42,002 bases of DNA from Lactobacillus jensenii DSM 20557. Its GTDB lineage: Bacteria > Bacillota > Bacilli > Lactobacillales > Lactobacillaceae. Shown piece after piece: positions 32,281-41,347 of the stretch (the first letter of the stretch is position 1; every line of letters starts with the position of its first letter). The position numbers were made by a program, and so were the translations under genes. Location: NCBI RefSeq assembly GCF_001436455.1, contig NZ_AYYU01000013.1:1-42002 (forward strand). The letters run 5' to 3'. Under the pieces are notes generated by a model. It was not told the origin of the DNA. It saw only the letters and a program-made list of their open reading frames with translations, and made no database searches.

Positions 32281-33546
32281 TTAAGCTTCTGACTCAGCAA
32301 GAGGGATATTAGCTTTTAAGGCTTTATTTTTCAAATAAGCTGTGATGATTAAAAAGATAACTAAAACGTTAAAGCATAGTAGAACAGAAATAGCGATGTA
32401 GACATTGCTGATGGCAGTAATACTTGAGAGCAGCATCGTCATAAATGGGTCGCTAGCCATTAACAAGGTATTTAATAAGCTAGCAGTAGAGCCTAGAATG
32501 CTTGATTCTACGGAAGAAATGAGCCACTGATTCATTTTTAAAGAAATTGTCGCTACAAAGAAAGTTAGCAAGGCAAAGGTTCCTAAAATAACAAATAAAT
32601 TGTTAATGAACAAACTTAAACTAGCAAAAAGTGCCAAGATACTTGAATAAATTGCTAGTAAGAAAACAGAAGTCTTTTTGAAGATAGTAGGACCAAATAA
32701 ACTACCTAAAATCATACCGCCGCCAACAATTGTTTCTCCGATTGCCAAAGTAAAGCTGTAACTACCAATAAGCATGGTTTGCTTATGAGTTGCCAAAATA
32801 ATTGTAAATAGAGGAATTAGTACCGCTAAGACAGCGTTAAGCAAAACTAAGATAGAAATCATGGTTAAAAGATTGTTTTGCTTTTTTACTTGCTTAAAAG
32901 ATGTTTTTAGTGTTTGGAAGAAGTTTAATTTATTTGATTTAGGAAGTGGCAATTTTTGTGTGTTTACTCGTTTACCAACTAAAGCAAATAAGATACCAGC
33001 GATTAAAAAAGTAGCAGCGTTGATAAATGCTAATGAAGAATATGACATAAATAGCAACATGCTAGCACCAGCAAAGCGAGCAAGCATTGAGATTGTTTGT
33101 GACATACCATTAGCAAAACCACTACCTTCGGCGTAGTTTTCCTTACCTAAGATAGCAACAATTAAAGGTGTAACTAAGCCACTTGAATAAGTACCAAAGG
33201 TGTCTGAAATAAAGTTCGCTAAAGCAATACACATTACCAAATTCCAATCACTCATTTTGGTCGTTAATAATAAGCCGACGATGGTATAAAGAATACATCT
33301 AACTAAGGCAAGGTTAAAAATACTCTTAAATTTATCTCTTGTTTTGTCGGCAAGGTAACCACCAAAAAGTGTGAAAAACTTCGGAATAGCTTCACTAATT
33401 GCGATTAAGGAAATTGCTAAAGAATAATTTTTTAAGTTGCTGGCATAGGTCATGAAGGCTAGGTAGAATAAAACATCACCAGCGCTTGAAAGAAAACTAC
33501 CAGTTGCAAAAAGACGAAAATTTGAGTTTTTAAAGAAGACTTTCAT
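32281..33546 (-). CDS. MFS transporter (12-TMS exporter-like)
   Basis: A 421-residue membrane protein with about 12 hydrophobic segments. The loop GGYLADKTRDKFKSIF (about 62-77) corresponds to MFS motif A. The N-terminal pattern (NSNFRLFATGSFLSSAGDVL) resembles MFS_3/EntS-type exporters of peptides, siderophores or macrolides. It faces an Rgg-type regulator gene across a 184-base gap, and a second, similar MFS gene lies beyond that regulator. The substrate is unknown; export of a signal or antimicrobial peptide is possible. Confidence 0.83.
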   Translation of the reverse strand: MKVFFKNSNFRLFATGSFLSSAGDVLFYLAFMTYASNLKNYSLAISLIAISEAIPKFFTLFGGYLADKTRDKFKSIFNLALVRCILYTIVGLLLTTKMSDWNLVMCIALANFISDTFGTYSSGLVTPLIVAILGKENYAEGSGFANGMSQTISMLARFAGASMLLFMSYSSLAFINAATFLIAGILFALVGKRVNTQKLPLPKSNKLNFFQTLKTSFKQVKKQNNLLTMISILVLLNAVLAVLIPLFTIILATHKQTMLIGSYSFTLAIGETIVGGGMILGSLFGPTIFKKTSVFLLAIYSSILALFASLSLFINNLFVILGTFALLTFFVATISLKMNQWLISSVESSILGSTASLLNTLLMASDPFMTMLLSSITAISNVYIAISVLLCFNVLVIFLIITAYLKNKALKANIPLAESEA

Positions 33547-33730
33547 TTTGTATAACCTTTCTATAGTGGATATTTATGAAATATTTTATAGAAAAGTTTG
33601 AGATGGAAAGAGAAAATGGCGGATATGACATTTTGAAGTGAAGCAGTGTGAGTGCTGTTTTTACCATTTTTTTGTACAATATTTATAAATTAAGCTTTTA
33701 AAGAAAAATAATATTTATGAGGTAAAAGCA
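33547..33730. other. Divergent control region between MFS and Rgg genes, with a candidate peptide ORF
   Basis: No recognised gene lies here. It must hold both divergent promoters; TATAAA-like -10 candidates are seen on each strand but no good -35. On the plus strand a 21-codon frame runs from ATG 33576 to TGA 33639-33641 (peptide begins MKYFIEKFEMERE), six bases after GTGG. A 17-codon hydrophobic frame starts at GTG 33648. Either might be an Rgg-associated signalling peptide, or both may be chance. Confidence 0.35.
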
Positions 33731-34579
33731 ATGACAATAGGTGACGCATTAAAAAAGGTTAGATTAGAAAGAGGACTTACTCAAAAACAAATGTGTGAAG
33801 GGATTGTTAGTCGCCCATTCTATGTAAAAGTTGAAAGTAATCAAACAGGTATCAGTGCAGAAAGTCTTGCTAAAATATTATTTTTACATGAAATAGATAT
33901 CTCTTCATTTTATAAGTTGTTAAAAGAAACTTACATGCCGAAAGAAAACCAAATGAGTGAATATTTACAGAATAAAATGATGTTTACATTTGATCGGAAA
34001 GATTTGCAACAATTAAAAGAATATTGTAAACAAGTGCATGTATTGCCTGGGCACAAAATATTAAAATTGAGGAGTATTGTATCTGTAGCCTATCTTGAGA
34101 ATAAGCTAGAGCAAATTGATCAACAGACAATTAAGGAGATTTATGAGCAATTTGATGAGGGGAAAAATTGGATTACACGTCCAGAACTATTGAGATTACT
34201 AGCTAATACAATGCCGATGTGGTCTCAGGAACATCTGGATTTTTTAATTGGTAGATTGTTAGCGTACATCCAAAAAAATAAAAGTATATCAAAGATTATG
34301 ATAGAAAGATATTTACGCTTGTTAGAGAACTATCTTGGGATTTGTTATGAAAGAAAAACTTATGTTACAGCTCAAGAAAAAATAAAGGTTGAAAAAACTA
34401 TCAAGACTATTTTAGATTTAACAGAAAATGTATTTCATTTTATGATTTATAGATTCTTTGCTATATACTTTAAGTGTTTAATTAAAGGTGATTATAAATC
34501 CGCTAATCACATTCAGGATATGTTGAAAAAGTATGGATATGAAAAAGTAGTAAAAAGTTGGTCAAAAATAAATATGTAA
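33731..34579 (+). CDS. Rgg/GadR/MutR-family transcriptional regulator
   Basis: A 282-residue regulator. The N-terminal XRE helix-turn-helix is IGDALKKVRLERGLTQKQMC...GIVSRPFYVKVESNQTGISAESL (about 3-47), then a helical-repeat C-terminal region of about 210 residues, the layout of Rgg proteins that bind short exported peptides. SD GAGGT precedes the ATG. It lies between two MFS genes and is followed by a second Rgg-like gene of equal length. Probable targets are the flanking MFS genes. Confidence 0.83.
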   Translation: MTIGDALKKVRLERGLTQKQMCEGIVSRPFYVKVESNQTGISAESLAKILFLHEIDISSFYKLLKETYMPKENQMSEYLQNKMMFTFDRKDLQQLKEYCKQVHVLPGHKILKLRSIVSVAYLENKLEQIDQQTIKEIYEQFDEGKNWITRPELLRLLANTMPMWSQEHLDFLIGRLLAYIQKNKSISKIMIERYLRLLENYLGICYERKTYVTAQEKIKVEKTIKTILDLTENVFHFMIYRFFAIYFKCLIKGDYKSANHIQDMLKKYGYEKVVKSWSKINM

Positions 34580-34655
34580 CAAATATGATACAAAAGAGCT
34601 TGCTTTCTAGTAATCTCCTTTATTATTAACATAAACTAGAGAAAGATAATTAATC

Positions 34656-35882
34656 ATGTTAAAACTAAAGAAAAATCTCAGTGTTTATACTCTTTTAGCT
34701 GGTCGCGTCGCTACTAACATCGCCGACAGTTTATTTTATCTAGCGATTTTATGGTACTTTAAGCAAGTAACTCATTCGACAATGAGTGTTTCCATCATCT
34801 TCGCAATTACTTCAGGAATTGATATGCTTTCTTTTGGGTTTGGCCCGATTATCGACCGCGTTTCGATTAAAAAGTTGCTTAAAATTTCGACAATCTTGCA
34901 GGCCTTAATTAGTATTGTGGTATTTTTAGCCTTAATAACACAATTCCACAATCTTTTGATGACAATTGTTTTGATGCTTTTATTTATTGCATCAACTATT
35001 TTATCCGCCATAATTTACCCAGCCCAATACAAATTACTGCCAGTACTGGTTCCTGAAAGAGAAATTTTACGGTTTAATGGCTTGTTTCAAGTAACTTTCA
35101 CTACCCTAGATATGATTCTTGATGCTGGGGTAACTGTAATAATTGCCCTCTTTTCTATTGATGCAACGGTGATTTTATCAGCCTTAGTTTTCGCCTTGGC
35201 TTTACTCTTTTATGCCCATGTAAATATCTCAGTATCTGCTAAAGATATCCTCGAGGAAGATGAATATTTCTCTGATTCATACTTAAATGACATTCTGATT
35301 GGCTGGAAAACATTAAAAAAAGAAAAAAATATTCTGGAATTAATTTTGCCACTTGGAGTCGTCAATTTCTTTTACGGAATCTTCACTGTTGGTTTACCAT
35401 ATTTTGCGCAAGATTACATCCATAATTCGATAATCGGATATGGCGAATTACTACTCGCATCGTCTATTGGAGGAGTATTAGGAGCCTTTTTAGTTCAAAA
35501 ATTTAAGGCTAGCAAAAAAGAGATGCGCCTTTTCGTAGCAATCTGCTTTTTGGGGGCGGCAATTTTCCGACTTATAGTTCCTCTATCCGTCAACTTAAAT
35601 ATTTGGATTTTGCTTTTATCTTCGGCAATTTCATCAGCTTGGATAACAATGATGAATACGAATTTTGAGGCTTTAGTGCAGGTGAGCTTTTCTTCGGCAA
35701 TACTTGGACGAGTTCAAACCATTAATGACAGTATTTTGTCAATTATGATTCCTATCGGATCTATATTTGGAGGCTGGATTGTTAAATCATGGGGCTCACT
35801 TAGCACACAATATATTTATGGCTTTGCTTTATTTTTAAGTGCAATATATTACTTTTTAGTTATTAGATTAAAAAGTAAATGA
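34656..35882 (+). CDS. MFS transporter (12-TMS, exporter-like)
   Basis: A 408-residue membrane protein with about 12 hydrophobic segments. The N-terminus (LAGRVATNIADSLFYLAILW) and the motif-A-like loop (FGFGPIIDRVSIKKLLKI) place it in the same exporter-like MFS group as the gene at 32281, though the two are clearly divergent. Codon use differs from the neighbours: more C- and G-ending codons (for example CGC, GTC, ATC, CTC), which may indicate separate acquisition. An inverted repeat (CTTTCTAG at 34603 and CTAGAGAAAG at 34636) lies just upstream. It sits between two Rgg-type regulators. Confidence 0.83.
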   Translation: MLKLKKNLSVYTLLAGRVATNIADSLFYLAILWYFKQVTHSTMSVSIIFAITSGIDMLSFGFGPIIDRVSIKKLLKISTILQALISIVVFLALITQFHNLLMTIVLMLLFIASTILSAIIYPAQYKLLPVLVPEREILRFNGLFQVTFTTLDMILDAGVTVIIALFSIDATVILSALVFALALLFYAHVNISVSAKDILEEDEYFSDSYLNDILIGWKTLKKEKNILELILPLGVVNFFYGIFTVGLPYFAQDYIHNSIIGYGELLLASSIGGVLGAFLVQKFKASKKEMRLFVAICFLGAAIFRLIVPLSVNLNIWILLLSSAISSAWITMMNTNFEALVQVSFSSAILGRVQTINDSILSIMIPIGSIFGGWIVKSWGSLSTQYIYGFALFLSAIYYFLVIRLKSK

Positions 35883-35969
35883 TAGACACTTGGTTTTGCT
35901 TTTTGTGCATATAACTTGCAAACATACTAAATTCCAATTATCATTACTCCTAAAAATGGGGGAATGATG

Positions 35970-36812
35970 ATGAAAATTGGAGAGTTGTTACAAAAATTTC
36001 GCCTCGAACAAGGCAAAACACGTAAAGAATTTGCTTCTGATGTAATTAGCCCATCTTACTACTGTAAGATTGAAAAAGGCTCTCATCGGGTATCAGCTGA
36101 AGATTTGATTGAACTGCTAAAAAGAAACAATATCCGATTAAGTGATTTTTTTGGAATGTTTGATTCTCAAGATTTGGCCAAGCAGCTTAATCTTTTTCAT
36201 GAAATGATAGTGGCTGCTCATTATAATGGCGATAAAGATTCACTTGAAAAAATCCCTAACTTGATAGAAAGAAGTCTTTTACCTGAAGAAGTAAAAAAAG
36301 AGCAGATACTAATTGCTCGTGGATATCTTGAAATTGATAAAAGTTCAACTGAACCAGTAAATTGGAAACTACGGGAACAACTCAGAGAAAAAGTTTTCAG
36401 TCTTCCGAATTGGAATGAAGAAAAATTAACGCTTTTTTGTAACTTAATGCCTTTATACGATTGTTTTAGTGTTAATTTGATTGTTCAGGATATTTTAAAA
36501 GAATATAAACCACCATTTTCTAAAGAGCTTAAGAGAACCCTTTTAGGAATTATTTGTAATAATCTATTTTTAAAACTTAAGATTGGAGAATATGAAGGAA
36601 TAGATAAGTTGGTGTCAATAGCTGATGCAATTCCAAGTTCTCCCGATTTAGTCTTTTATAAAAATAATATTATTTTCTATAAAAATATGGCTCTATATAA
36701 AAGCTCGAATGCTACAAAGTATTTAAAAAAATGCCAAAAAGCAATCGAAATTTGTGCCTGGCTAGGAATGGAAGCCTACGCACAGCATATGTCAGAATTT
36801 CTTGAAGGATAA
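35970..36812 (+). CDS. Rgg/GadR/MutR-family transcriptional regulator (second copy)
   Basis: A 280-residue regulator with an N-terminal helix-turn-helix (MKIGELLQKFRLEQGKTRKE...SPSYYCKIEKGSHRVSAEDL) and a long helical C-terminus, as in Rgg proteins. Three ATG codons occur in a row (35964, 35967, 35970); the third is seven bases after GGGGG (35958-35962) and gives the usual MKIGELL start. It is similar in length and layout to the regulator at 33731 but distinct in sequence. It probably controls the MFS gene just upstream. Confidence 0.83.
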   Translation: MKIGELLQKFRLEQGKTRKEFASDVISPSYYCKIEKGSHRVSAEDLIELLKRNNIRLSDFFGMFDSQDLAKQLNLFHEMIVAAHYNGDKDSLEKIPNLIERSLLPEEVKKEQILIARGYLEIDKSSTEPVNWKLREQLREKVFSLPNWNEEKLTLFCNLMPLYDCFSVNLIVQDILKEYKPPFSKELKRTLLGIICNNLFLKLKIGEYEGIDKLVSIADAIPSSPDLVFYKNNIIFYKNMALYKSSNATKYLKKCQKAIEICAWLGMEAYAQHMSEFLEG

Positions 36813-36813
36813 A

Positions 36814-36848
36814 AAATAGCTATCCCTGCCAATTAGGGATAGCTATTT
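36814..36848. terminator. Terminator, strongest for the leftward ABC operon
   Basis: A 14-bp stem (36814-36827 with 36835-36848) with a 7-base loop. On the complement it is followed by a T6 run, so it ends the leftward amino-acid transporter operon; on the plus strand the tail is only partly T-rich. It begins right after the second Rgg stop. Confidence 0.85.
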
Positions 36849-36863
36849 CTATATCATCTTTTA

Positions 36864-37610
36864 TTAAATGTCTTCTTTTCTAAAGTTACGTAAGAACTTT
36901 TGCGTCTTTTCTTCTTGAGGATGATCAAAAATATCTTCAGGACTGCCTTGTTCAGTAATCACACCATCACTCATAAAGATAACTTTGTCAGAAACATGCT
37001 TAGCAAAGGCCATTTCGTGAGTAACAATAATCATTGTTAAACCAGTTGTTGCTAGCTTTTGCATAACATCAAGAACTTCTCCAACCATTTCTGGGTCAAG
37101 GGCACTAGTTGGTTCATCAAAGAGTAAAACATCTGGATTCATAGATATTGCCCGGGCAATAGCGACTCTTTGTTGTTGCCCACCAGATAATTGCTTAGGC
37201 TTAGCATCAATGAATGGATCCATACCGACTTTCTTTAAGTTCTCTAAAGCAATCTTTTTTGCTTCTTCTTTTGAACGCTTTAAGACTAATTCTTGTCCAA
37301 TCATACAGTTTTGTAAAACGTTCTTGTTTTCAAATAAGTCAAATTGTTGGAAAACCATACCGACTTTAGAACGGTAATCGTTACGATTGAAGCCAGGCTT
37401 GGTAATGTCACTACCGTTGAAGTTAATTTCGCCACTAGTTGGTTCTTCAAGCAAGTTGATACATCTAAGCATGGTTGACTTACCACCACCAGAAGGACCG
37501 ATGATTGAAACAATTTCACCTTTTTTTATATCAAAGGTAATATCACGCAATACTTGGTGATCACCGTAGTTTTTTTGTAAGTGATTAACATTGATGATAT
37601 TTTCACTCAT
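36864..37610 (-). CDS. Amino-acid ABC transporter ATPase, GlnQ-type (probable lysine importer)
   Basis: A 248-residue ATP-binding subunit of polar-amino-acid uptake. Walker A is GPSGGGKST (38-46), the signature [14 protein letters not shown], and Walker [15 protein letters not shown], all standard for the GlnQ/ArtP/HisP group. Its start codon overlaps the stop of the fused binding-protein/permease gene by one base (TAATG-type coupling, read leftward). The lysine riboswitch upstream of the operon points to lysine as substrate. Confidence 0.93.
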   Translation of the reverse strand: MSENIINVNHLQKNYGDHQVLRDITFDIKKGEIVSIIGPSGGGKSTMLRCINLLEEPTSGEINFNGSDITKPGFNRNDYRSKVGMVFQQFDLFENKNVLQNCMIGQELVLKRSKEEAKKIALENLKKVGMDPFIDAKPKQLSGGQQQRVAIARAISMNPDVLLFDEPTSALDPEMVGEVLDVMQKLATTGLTMIIVTHEMAFAKHVSDKVIFMSDGVITEQGSPEDIFDHPQEEKTQKFLRNFRKEDI

Positions 37611-39214
37611 TAGTTGTTTCCTCCTTGTTCTTCAGGTGTACCGACTTGGACTTGGTTAGCCATTAGATTGTAATTCTTAGGACCTTGTAGTTTCTTTTCA
37701 ATTAAGTTGAAAATTCTAGTAATTGAGAAAGTAAGTACTAAGTAAATTGCTGAAATCATCAAGTAAGTTTGGAAGAATTGGAAGCTTTGACTGGCAATTG
37801 TTGAACCAACAAAGAACAATTCTGAAACAGAAATAATACTTAATACTGAAGTATCCTTAATGTTTACGATAAATTCATTAGTAATTGATGGTAAACAGTT
37901 CTTAATTGCTTGTGGCAAAATGATATTCCACATTCTTTGATTGTGAGTCATACCTAATGCACTAGCAGCTTCGAATTGACCCTTAGGAGTTGCCATGATA
38001 CCACCACGGATAACTTCGGCAAGGTAGGCACCAGTATTAATAGAAACAATTACTAAAGCTGCTACAGTTCTGTTCAAGTTAAGGTGCCAAAATTGAGCGA
38101 TTCCGTAGTAAATAACAGCTGCTTGAACCATCATAGGAGTTCCACGGAAGACTTCAACATAAACAGAAAGTAAGAAGTTAACAACCTTTAATAACCAGCG
38201 GTTAAGTAAAGAAGTTGGAGTAGGAATAGTTCTGATAACTCCGACAACCAAACCGATAAAGAAACCTGCAATAGTACCAACTAAGGCAAGCAAAAGTGTC
38301 ATACCAACACCGGCAAGAATCATTGAACCGTAAGTGTTCCAAGTTGAAACAAACCAGTTGGTCTTCTTGTCACTGTCAGTAGAAGGTTGCTCTTTAACAG
38401 CAGTTTCCATTAATTGGTCACGTTTAGAATTTGAAATAGTTGCTAAAGCAGCATTTACTTGAGCTAAAAGCTTGTCATTACCTTTCTTAACCCCAATTGA
38501 AGTTTCGCTATCGCTAGCTGAAACGTGGAAACCAGGCATCTTGCTGATGTTAATGGCAGTTGAGTTAGGGTAAACACTCTTGAAACTTTGAGCTTCAATA
38601 TCTTCAGCTACATAACCATCAATCGTGCCAGAAATTAAACTTTGACGCATTGCGGCGAAGTCTTTCATGGCATTTTCACGAACAGCCCCCTTTAATTGTT
38701 TAATTAAGTCGTAGTGTAAAGTACCTTGTTGAGCGGTTAACTTTGCACCAGCAAAATCAGTCAAGCTCTTAGCATTAGCATATTTACTGTTACTCTTAGT
38801 AATAACAACAAAAGTTGACTTTCTGTATGGGTTTGAGAAGTTAATAGCCTTTCTTCTTTCGGCTGTTGGACTCATACCAGCGATAATTAAGTCAATCTTG
38901 CCACTTGTTAAAGCAGGTAAAAGTCCATCCCATTCAGTTTTTACAGCGACAACTTTTTTACCCAACTTTTTACCAATTAACTTAGCGATTTGAACATCGT
39001 AACCATTAGCATAGGTCTTTGAACCTTCAATTGGAATTGCGCCATTGCTACTGTTTGTTTGTGTCCAGTTGTATGGGGGATAGTTTGCTTCCAGCCCAAT
39101 TCTTAAAACACCATTGCTTTTGGCAGCTTGAACTTCTTGGTTGTTATTTCCAAAAAATCCAATTGATGCCATTAAAAATGCTAGAATTACTAGCCAAGTA
39201 TTTTTTGACTTCAC
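37610..39214 (-). CDS. Amino-acid ABC transporter, fused substrate-binding and permease protein (probable lysine)
   Basis: A 534-residue fusion. A signal peptide (about 1-30) leads into a family-3 solute-binding domain: [16 protein letters not shown] (about 41-56), [15 protein letters not shown], and [20 protein letters not shown]. After a short linker, the permease domain (about 290-515) shows several helices and the EAA loop [20 protein letters not shown]. Fusion of both functions is common in lactic acid bacteria (GlnP type). The start is GTG 39214, nine bases after GGAGG. The L-box riboswitch in the leader predicts repression by lysine. Confidence 0.92.
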   Translation of the reverse strand: MKSKNTWLVILAFLMASIGFFGNNNQEVQAAKSNGVLRIGLEANYPPYNWTQTNSSNGAIPIEGSKTYANGYDVQIAKLIGKKLGKKVVAVKTEWDGLLPALTSGKIDLIIAGMSPTAERRKAINFSNPYRKSTFVVITKSNSKYANAKSLTDFAGAKLTAQQGTLHYDLIKQLKGAVRENAMKDFAAMRQSLISGTIDGYVAEDIEAQSFKSVYPNSTAINISKMPGFHVSASDSETSIGVKKGNDKLLAQVNAALATISNSKRDQLMETAVKEQPSTDSDKKTNWFVSTWNTYGSMILAGVGMTLLLALVGTIAGFFIGLVVGVIRTIPTPTSLLNRWLLKVVNFLLSVYVEVFRGTPMMVQAAVIYYGIAQFWHLNLNRTVAALVIVSINTGAYLAEVIRGGIMATPKGQFEAASALGMTHNQRMWNIILPQAIKNCLPSITNEFIVNIKDTSVLSIISVSELFFVGSTIASQSFQFFQTYLMISAIYLVLTFSITRIFNLIEKKLQGPKNYNLMANQVQVGTPEEQGGNN

Positions 39215-39266
39215 TTGATAAAACCTCCAAAATTAATCAACTAAAGCCAATACAATAAAGAGCAAT

Positions 39267-39302
39267 AAAAAAATCCCTATTGTTCACTAAAAACAATAGG
39301 GT
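39267..39302 (-). terminator. Riboswitch-controlled intrinsic terminator
   Basis: On the complement, CCCTATTGTT (39292-39301) pairs with AACAATAGGG (39275-39284) and is followed by ATTTTTTTATT. It lies between the lysine aptamer and the transporter gene, where ligand binding would favour termination. The left arm CTATTG is complementary to CAATAG at the aptamer 5' end (39484-39493), a likely antiterminator pairing. Confidence 0.85.
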
Positions 39303-39319
39303 TTAATCATCAGTATTAT

Positions 39320-39500
39320 CTACCAAATCAGATAGCGCTCCCTGGGGACTCCAGGACAGTCTACAAGATATGCTCTTGTAGCCCAACAACTAGCTAACGC
39401 GAATTAGTTAATCATTTCGGCGACAATCCTTTAGATTCCTTCAAAATCTTCGCGGACTCCGGAATGTTTGTGACTTGTCGCAACCTCTATTGCATTGGAT
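39320..39500 (-). promoter_or_regulatory. Lysine riboswitch (L-box)
   Basis: Reading the complement, the L-box blocks occur in order: ATAGAGGTTGCGAC, GGAATCTAAAGGA, GTCGCCGAA, TTGGGCTACAAG, TTGTAGACTGTCCTGG, then GAGCGCTATCT, which closes P1. The core runs from about 39490 down to 39330. The following intrinsic terminator completes the switch. It sits upstream of the amino-acid ABC operon and predicts lysine-repressed uptake. Confidence 0.9.
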
Positions 39501-39520
39501 TATTTATTTAACTGTGCTTA

Positions 39521-39549
39521 AGAATATATTAAGAAAATTACTTTGTCAA
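39521..39549 (-). promoter_or_regulatory. Promoter of the lysine-riboswitch operon
   Basis: On the complement, a perfect TTGACA (39544-39549), 17 bases and TATTCT (39521-39526). The -35 box lies inside the 3' end of the DNA glycosylase gene upstream. Confidence 0.8.
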
Positions 39550-40170
39550 CACCCAGCCGTTATTTTCTTGAATATTTTTCTTTTTCATGTCAGAAACATA
39601 TGGATTCCCAGCAACATAAAAGCGTAATGGTCGTTTTGACCAATCGTTATCTTGTCGGACTCCAATTCTTGGCCCAGAAGCAATTTCTTTGATAGCTTTT
39701 TTGGTAGTTAAATCAACAGAAAATGGAGTTTTTTCAATAGGATGAAGATCCCATTTGCGACTTGTAACGCCGAACGCTTGCATCATTTTTGCTGGTCCAT
39801 TAGTTAATAAAAATCCAGTTTTTCCTGAACGATTTTTAATCATAGTTTTAATTCCTAGCGTAGGCTCAATAGCTCTAATTAAAACTCCTTCAGGGTTATC
39901 TTTTTCTTGTGTAGCAATATCGAAGAAGAAGTATTGCCTTTGGGCGTAGATATATAAGTAGCCTCCGGGACAATATAGTCCTTCATTAGCTGGACTTCTT
40001 CGGCCGTTATATGAGTGTGCAGCATAATCTTTTGGACCAAGGTATGCTTCAGTTTCGACAATTAAGCCACCTAAAATTTCGCCATTATTTTCATATGTTA
40101 ATGTTCTTCCTAACAAGTCTTGGGCAATTTCAGTTGTAGGACGATTTTGAAAAAAGTTTTGATAATTCAT
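39538..40170 (-). CDS. 3-methyladenine DNA glycosylase (AAG/MPG family)
   Basis: A 210-residue base-excision-repair enzyme that removes alkylated purines. Family blocks are present: QDLLGRTLTYENNGEILGGLIVETEAYLG, with the catalytic Glu in VETEAY (about 38-43); DYAAHSYNGRRSPANEGLYCPGGYLYIY; and the product-site region GPAKMMQAFGV. The length is normal for the bacterial AAG family. It is transcribed leftward, apparently alone, and its 3' end carries the promoter for the lysine operon. Confidence 0.92.
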   Translation of the reverse strand: MNYQNFFQNRPTTEIAQDLLGRTLTYENNGEILGGLIVETEAYLGPKDYAAHSYNGRRSPANEGLYCPGGYLYIYAQRQYFFFDIATQEKDNPEGVLIRAIEPTLGIKTMIKNRSGKTGFLLTNGPAKMMQAFGVTSRKWDLHPIEKTPFSVDLTTKKAIKEIASGPRIGVRQDNDWSKRPLRFYVAGNPYVSDMKKKNIQENNGWVLTK

Positions 40171-40222
40171 AAATACCTGCTATAACAAATAATAAATACA
40201 ATATGGGAAAGAAGTTATCTAA

Positions 40223-40585
40223 ATGTCTGAAATAAAATTGGTTCGAATTTATAGTCATGAACAAGAAAAGGGCTTCCGAGTTTTAGTAGATCGCTTGTGG
40301 CCTAGAGGAATTAGTAAAGTTAAAGCCGATTTAGATGTTTGGGCTAAGGAAATGGGGCCAAGCAATGAGTTACGTAAGTGGTTTAATCACGATCCCCAAA
40401 AATTTCCGGAATTTAAAGCAAAATATCTGGCTGAAATTAAGGCAAATCCTGAAACTAAATCTTTTGTAGAATTAATTCAAGAAAAATTAAAAGAGAGTGA
40501 TGTTATCTTTTTATATGGTGCAAAAGATCCACTTTATAATCAAGCTGTAATTTTGAAAGAATATTTTACAAGTCTTTCAAAATAG
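40223..40585 (+). CDS. DUF488-family protein
   Basis: A 120-residue soluble protein with the DUF488 signature VLVDRLWPRGISKVKADLDVWAKEMGPS (about 21-48), LRKWFNHDPQKFPEFKAKY (about 51-69) and FLYGAKDPLYNQA (about 97-109). The family's function is not established. The last 20 bases overlap the 3' end of the convergent Sir2 gene. An SD (GGGAAAGAAG) lies upstream of the ATG but is weak. Confidence 0.88.
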   Translation: MSEIKLVRIYSHEQEKGFRVLVDRLWPRGISKVKADLDVWAKEMGPSNELRKWFNHDPQKFPEFKAKYLAEIKANPETKSFVELIQEKLKESDVIFLYGAKDPLYNQAVILKEYFTSLSK

Positions 40586-41261
40586 TTAAGGCATCACCAT
40601 TGATTTGTCTGATACTTGAGGCTTCTATTTTGGTTTTATTAATTGCCCAAACTGGAGCGTCTTTTTGGCGGTAAGCTAATAAACCGGCAAAGGGATAGAC
40701 TACAAAGCTAGTTCCAATAATAATTATTAAGTCTGCCTCTTGGATATAAGAGATAGATTTTGCAAGTTTTTGTTGGTCAATCCCTTCACCATATAAAACG
40801 ATATCTGGTCTAATGATACCACCACACTGATGTTTATAGGACTTTTGATAGATACTATAAGATAGTTTTTTAAGACATTTCGTACAATATATATTATATA
40901 AGTTTCCATGGAATTCTATTACATGTTTATTGCCAGCTTTAGAGTCTAGGCCATCAATATTTTGGGTAATTAGAGTTCCTTTTTTATTACAAATCTCTGC
41001 AATCTTTTGGTGGATGAAATTGGGCTGGGCCTTTGGAAAATACATGTTGTTCATTACAAATTGATAAAATAAATTAGGCTGATGATACAATGTATCTTCA
41101 CTTAAAATAATCTCTGGCGGTAATTCAGTTCCGTGATAAATACCTGATTTAGAACGGTAATCAGGTATATTTGAATGGGTTGAAACTCCAGCGCCAGTTA
41201 AAAAGACAATATGTTGAGCTTGTTTTAAAGCAGATTTTAGGTCTTGAATATTTTCTTGCAT
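40566..41261 (-). CDS. NAD-dependent protein deacylase, Sir2 family
   Basis: A 231-residue sirtuin. NAD-binding motifs are clear: FLTGAGVSTHSNIPDYRSKSG (about 19-39) and TQNIDGLDSKAG (about 97-108); the catalytic His is in VIEFHGNLYN (about 113-122). The zinc site is unusual: CTKC is present, but in the second pair only one Cys remains (YKHQCGGIIRPDIV), the first position being occupied by Lys or His. IRPDIVLYGE is otherwise typical. It likely removes acyl groups from lysines using NAD. It diverges from the membrane-protein gene at 41348. Confidence 0.9.
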   Translation of the reverse strand: MQENIQDLKSALKQAQHIVFLTGAGVSTHSNIPDYRSKSGIYHGTELPPEIILSEDTLYHQPNLFYQFVMNNMYFPKAQPNFIHQKIAEICNKKGTLITQNIDGLDSKAGNKHVIEFHGNLYNIYCTKCLKKLSYSIYQKSYKHQCGGIIRPDIVLYGEGIDQQKLAKSISYIQEADLIIIIGTSFVVYPFAGLLAYRQKDAPVWAINKTKIEASSIRQINGDALTILKDL

Positions 41262-41293
41262 TTTTGTACCTTCTTAAGTAAACATCTAACTAA

Positions 41294-41319
41294 ATTATAA
41301 TGCACTTGTTTGTTATAAT
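41294..41319. promoter_or_regulatory. Back-to-back -10 elements of the Sir2 gene and the gene at 41348
   Basis: A TATAAT on the complement (41294-41299) faces left to the Sir2 gene. TGTTATAAT (41311-41319), an extended -10, faces right. The -35 regions of the two would overlap, so the promoters probably compete. Confidence 0.5.
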
Positions 41320-41347
41320 ATAATTTAAAGGAACGGAAGGTGATTTT

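Noticed and set aside
39019-39258. 79-codon plus-strand frame opposite the lysine transporter start
   Set aside because: It is antisense to a clear signal peptide and binding domain, and has no SD.
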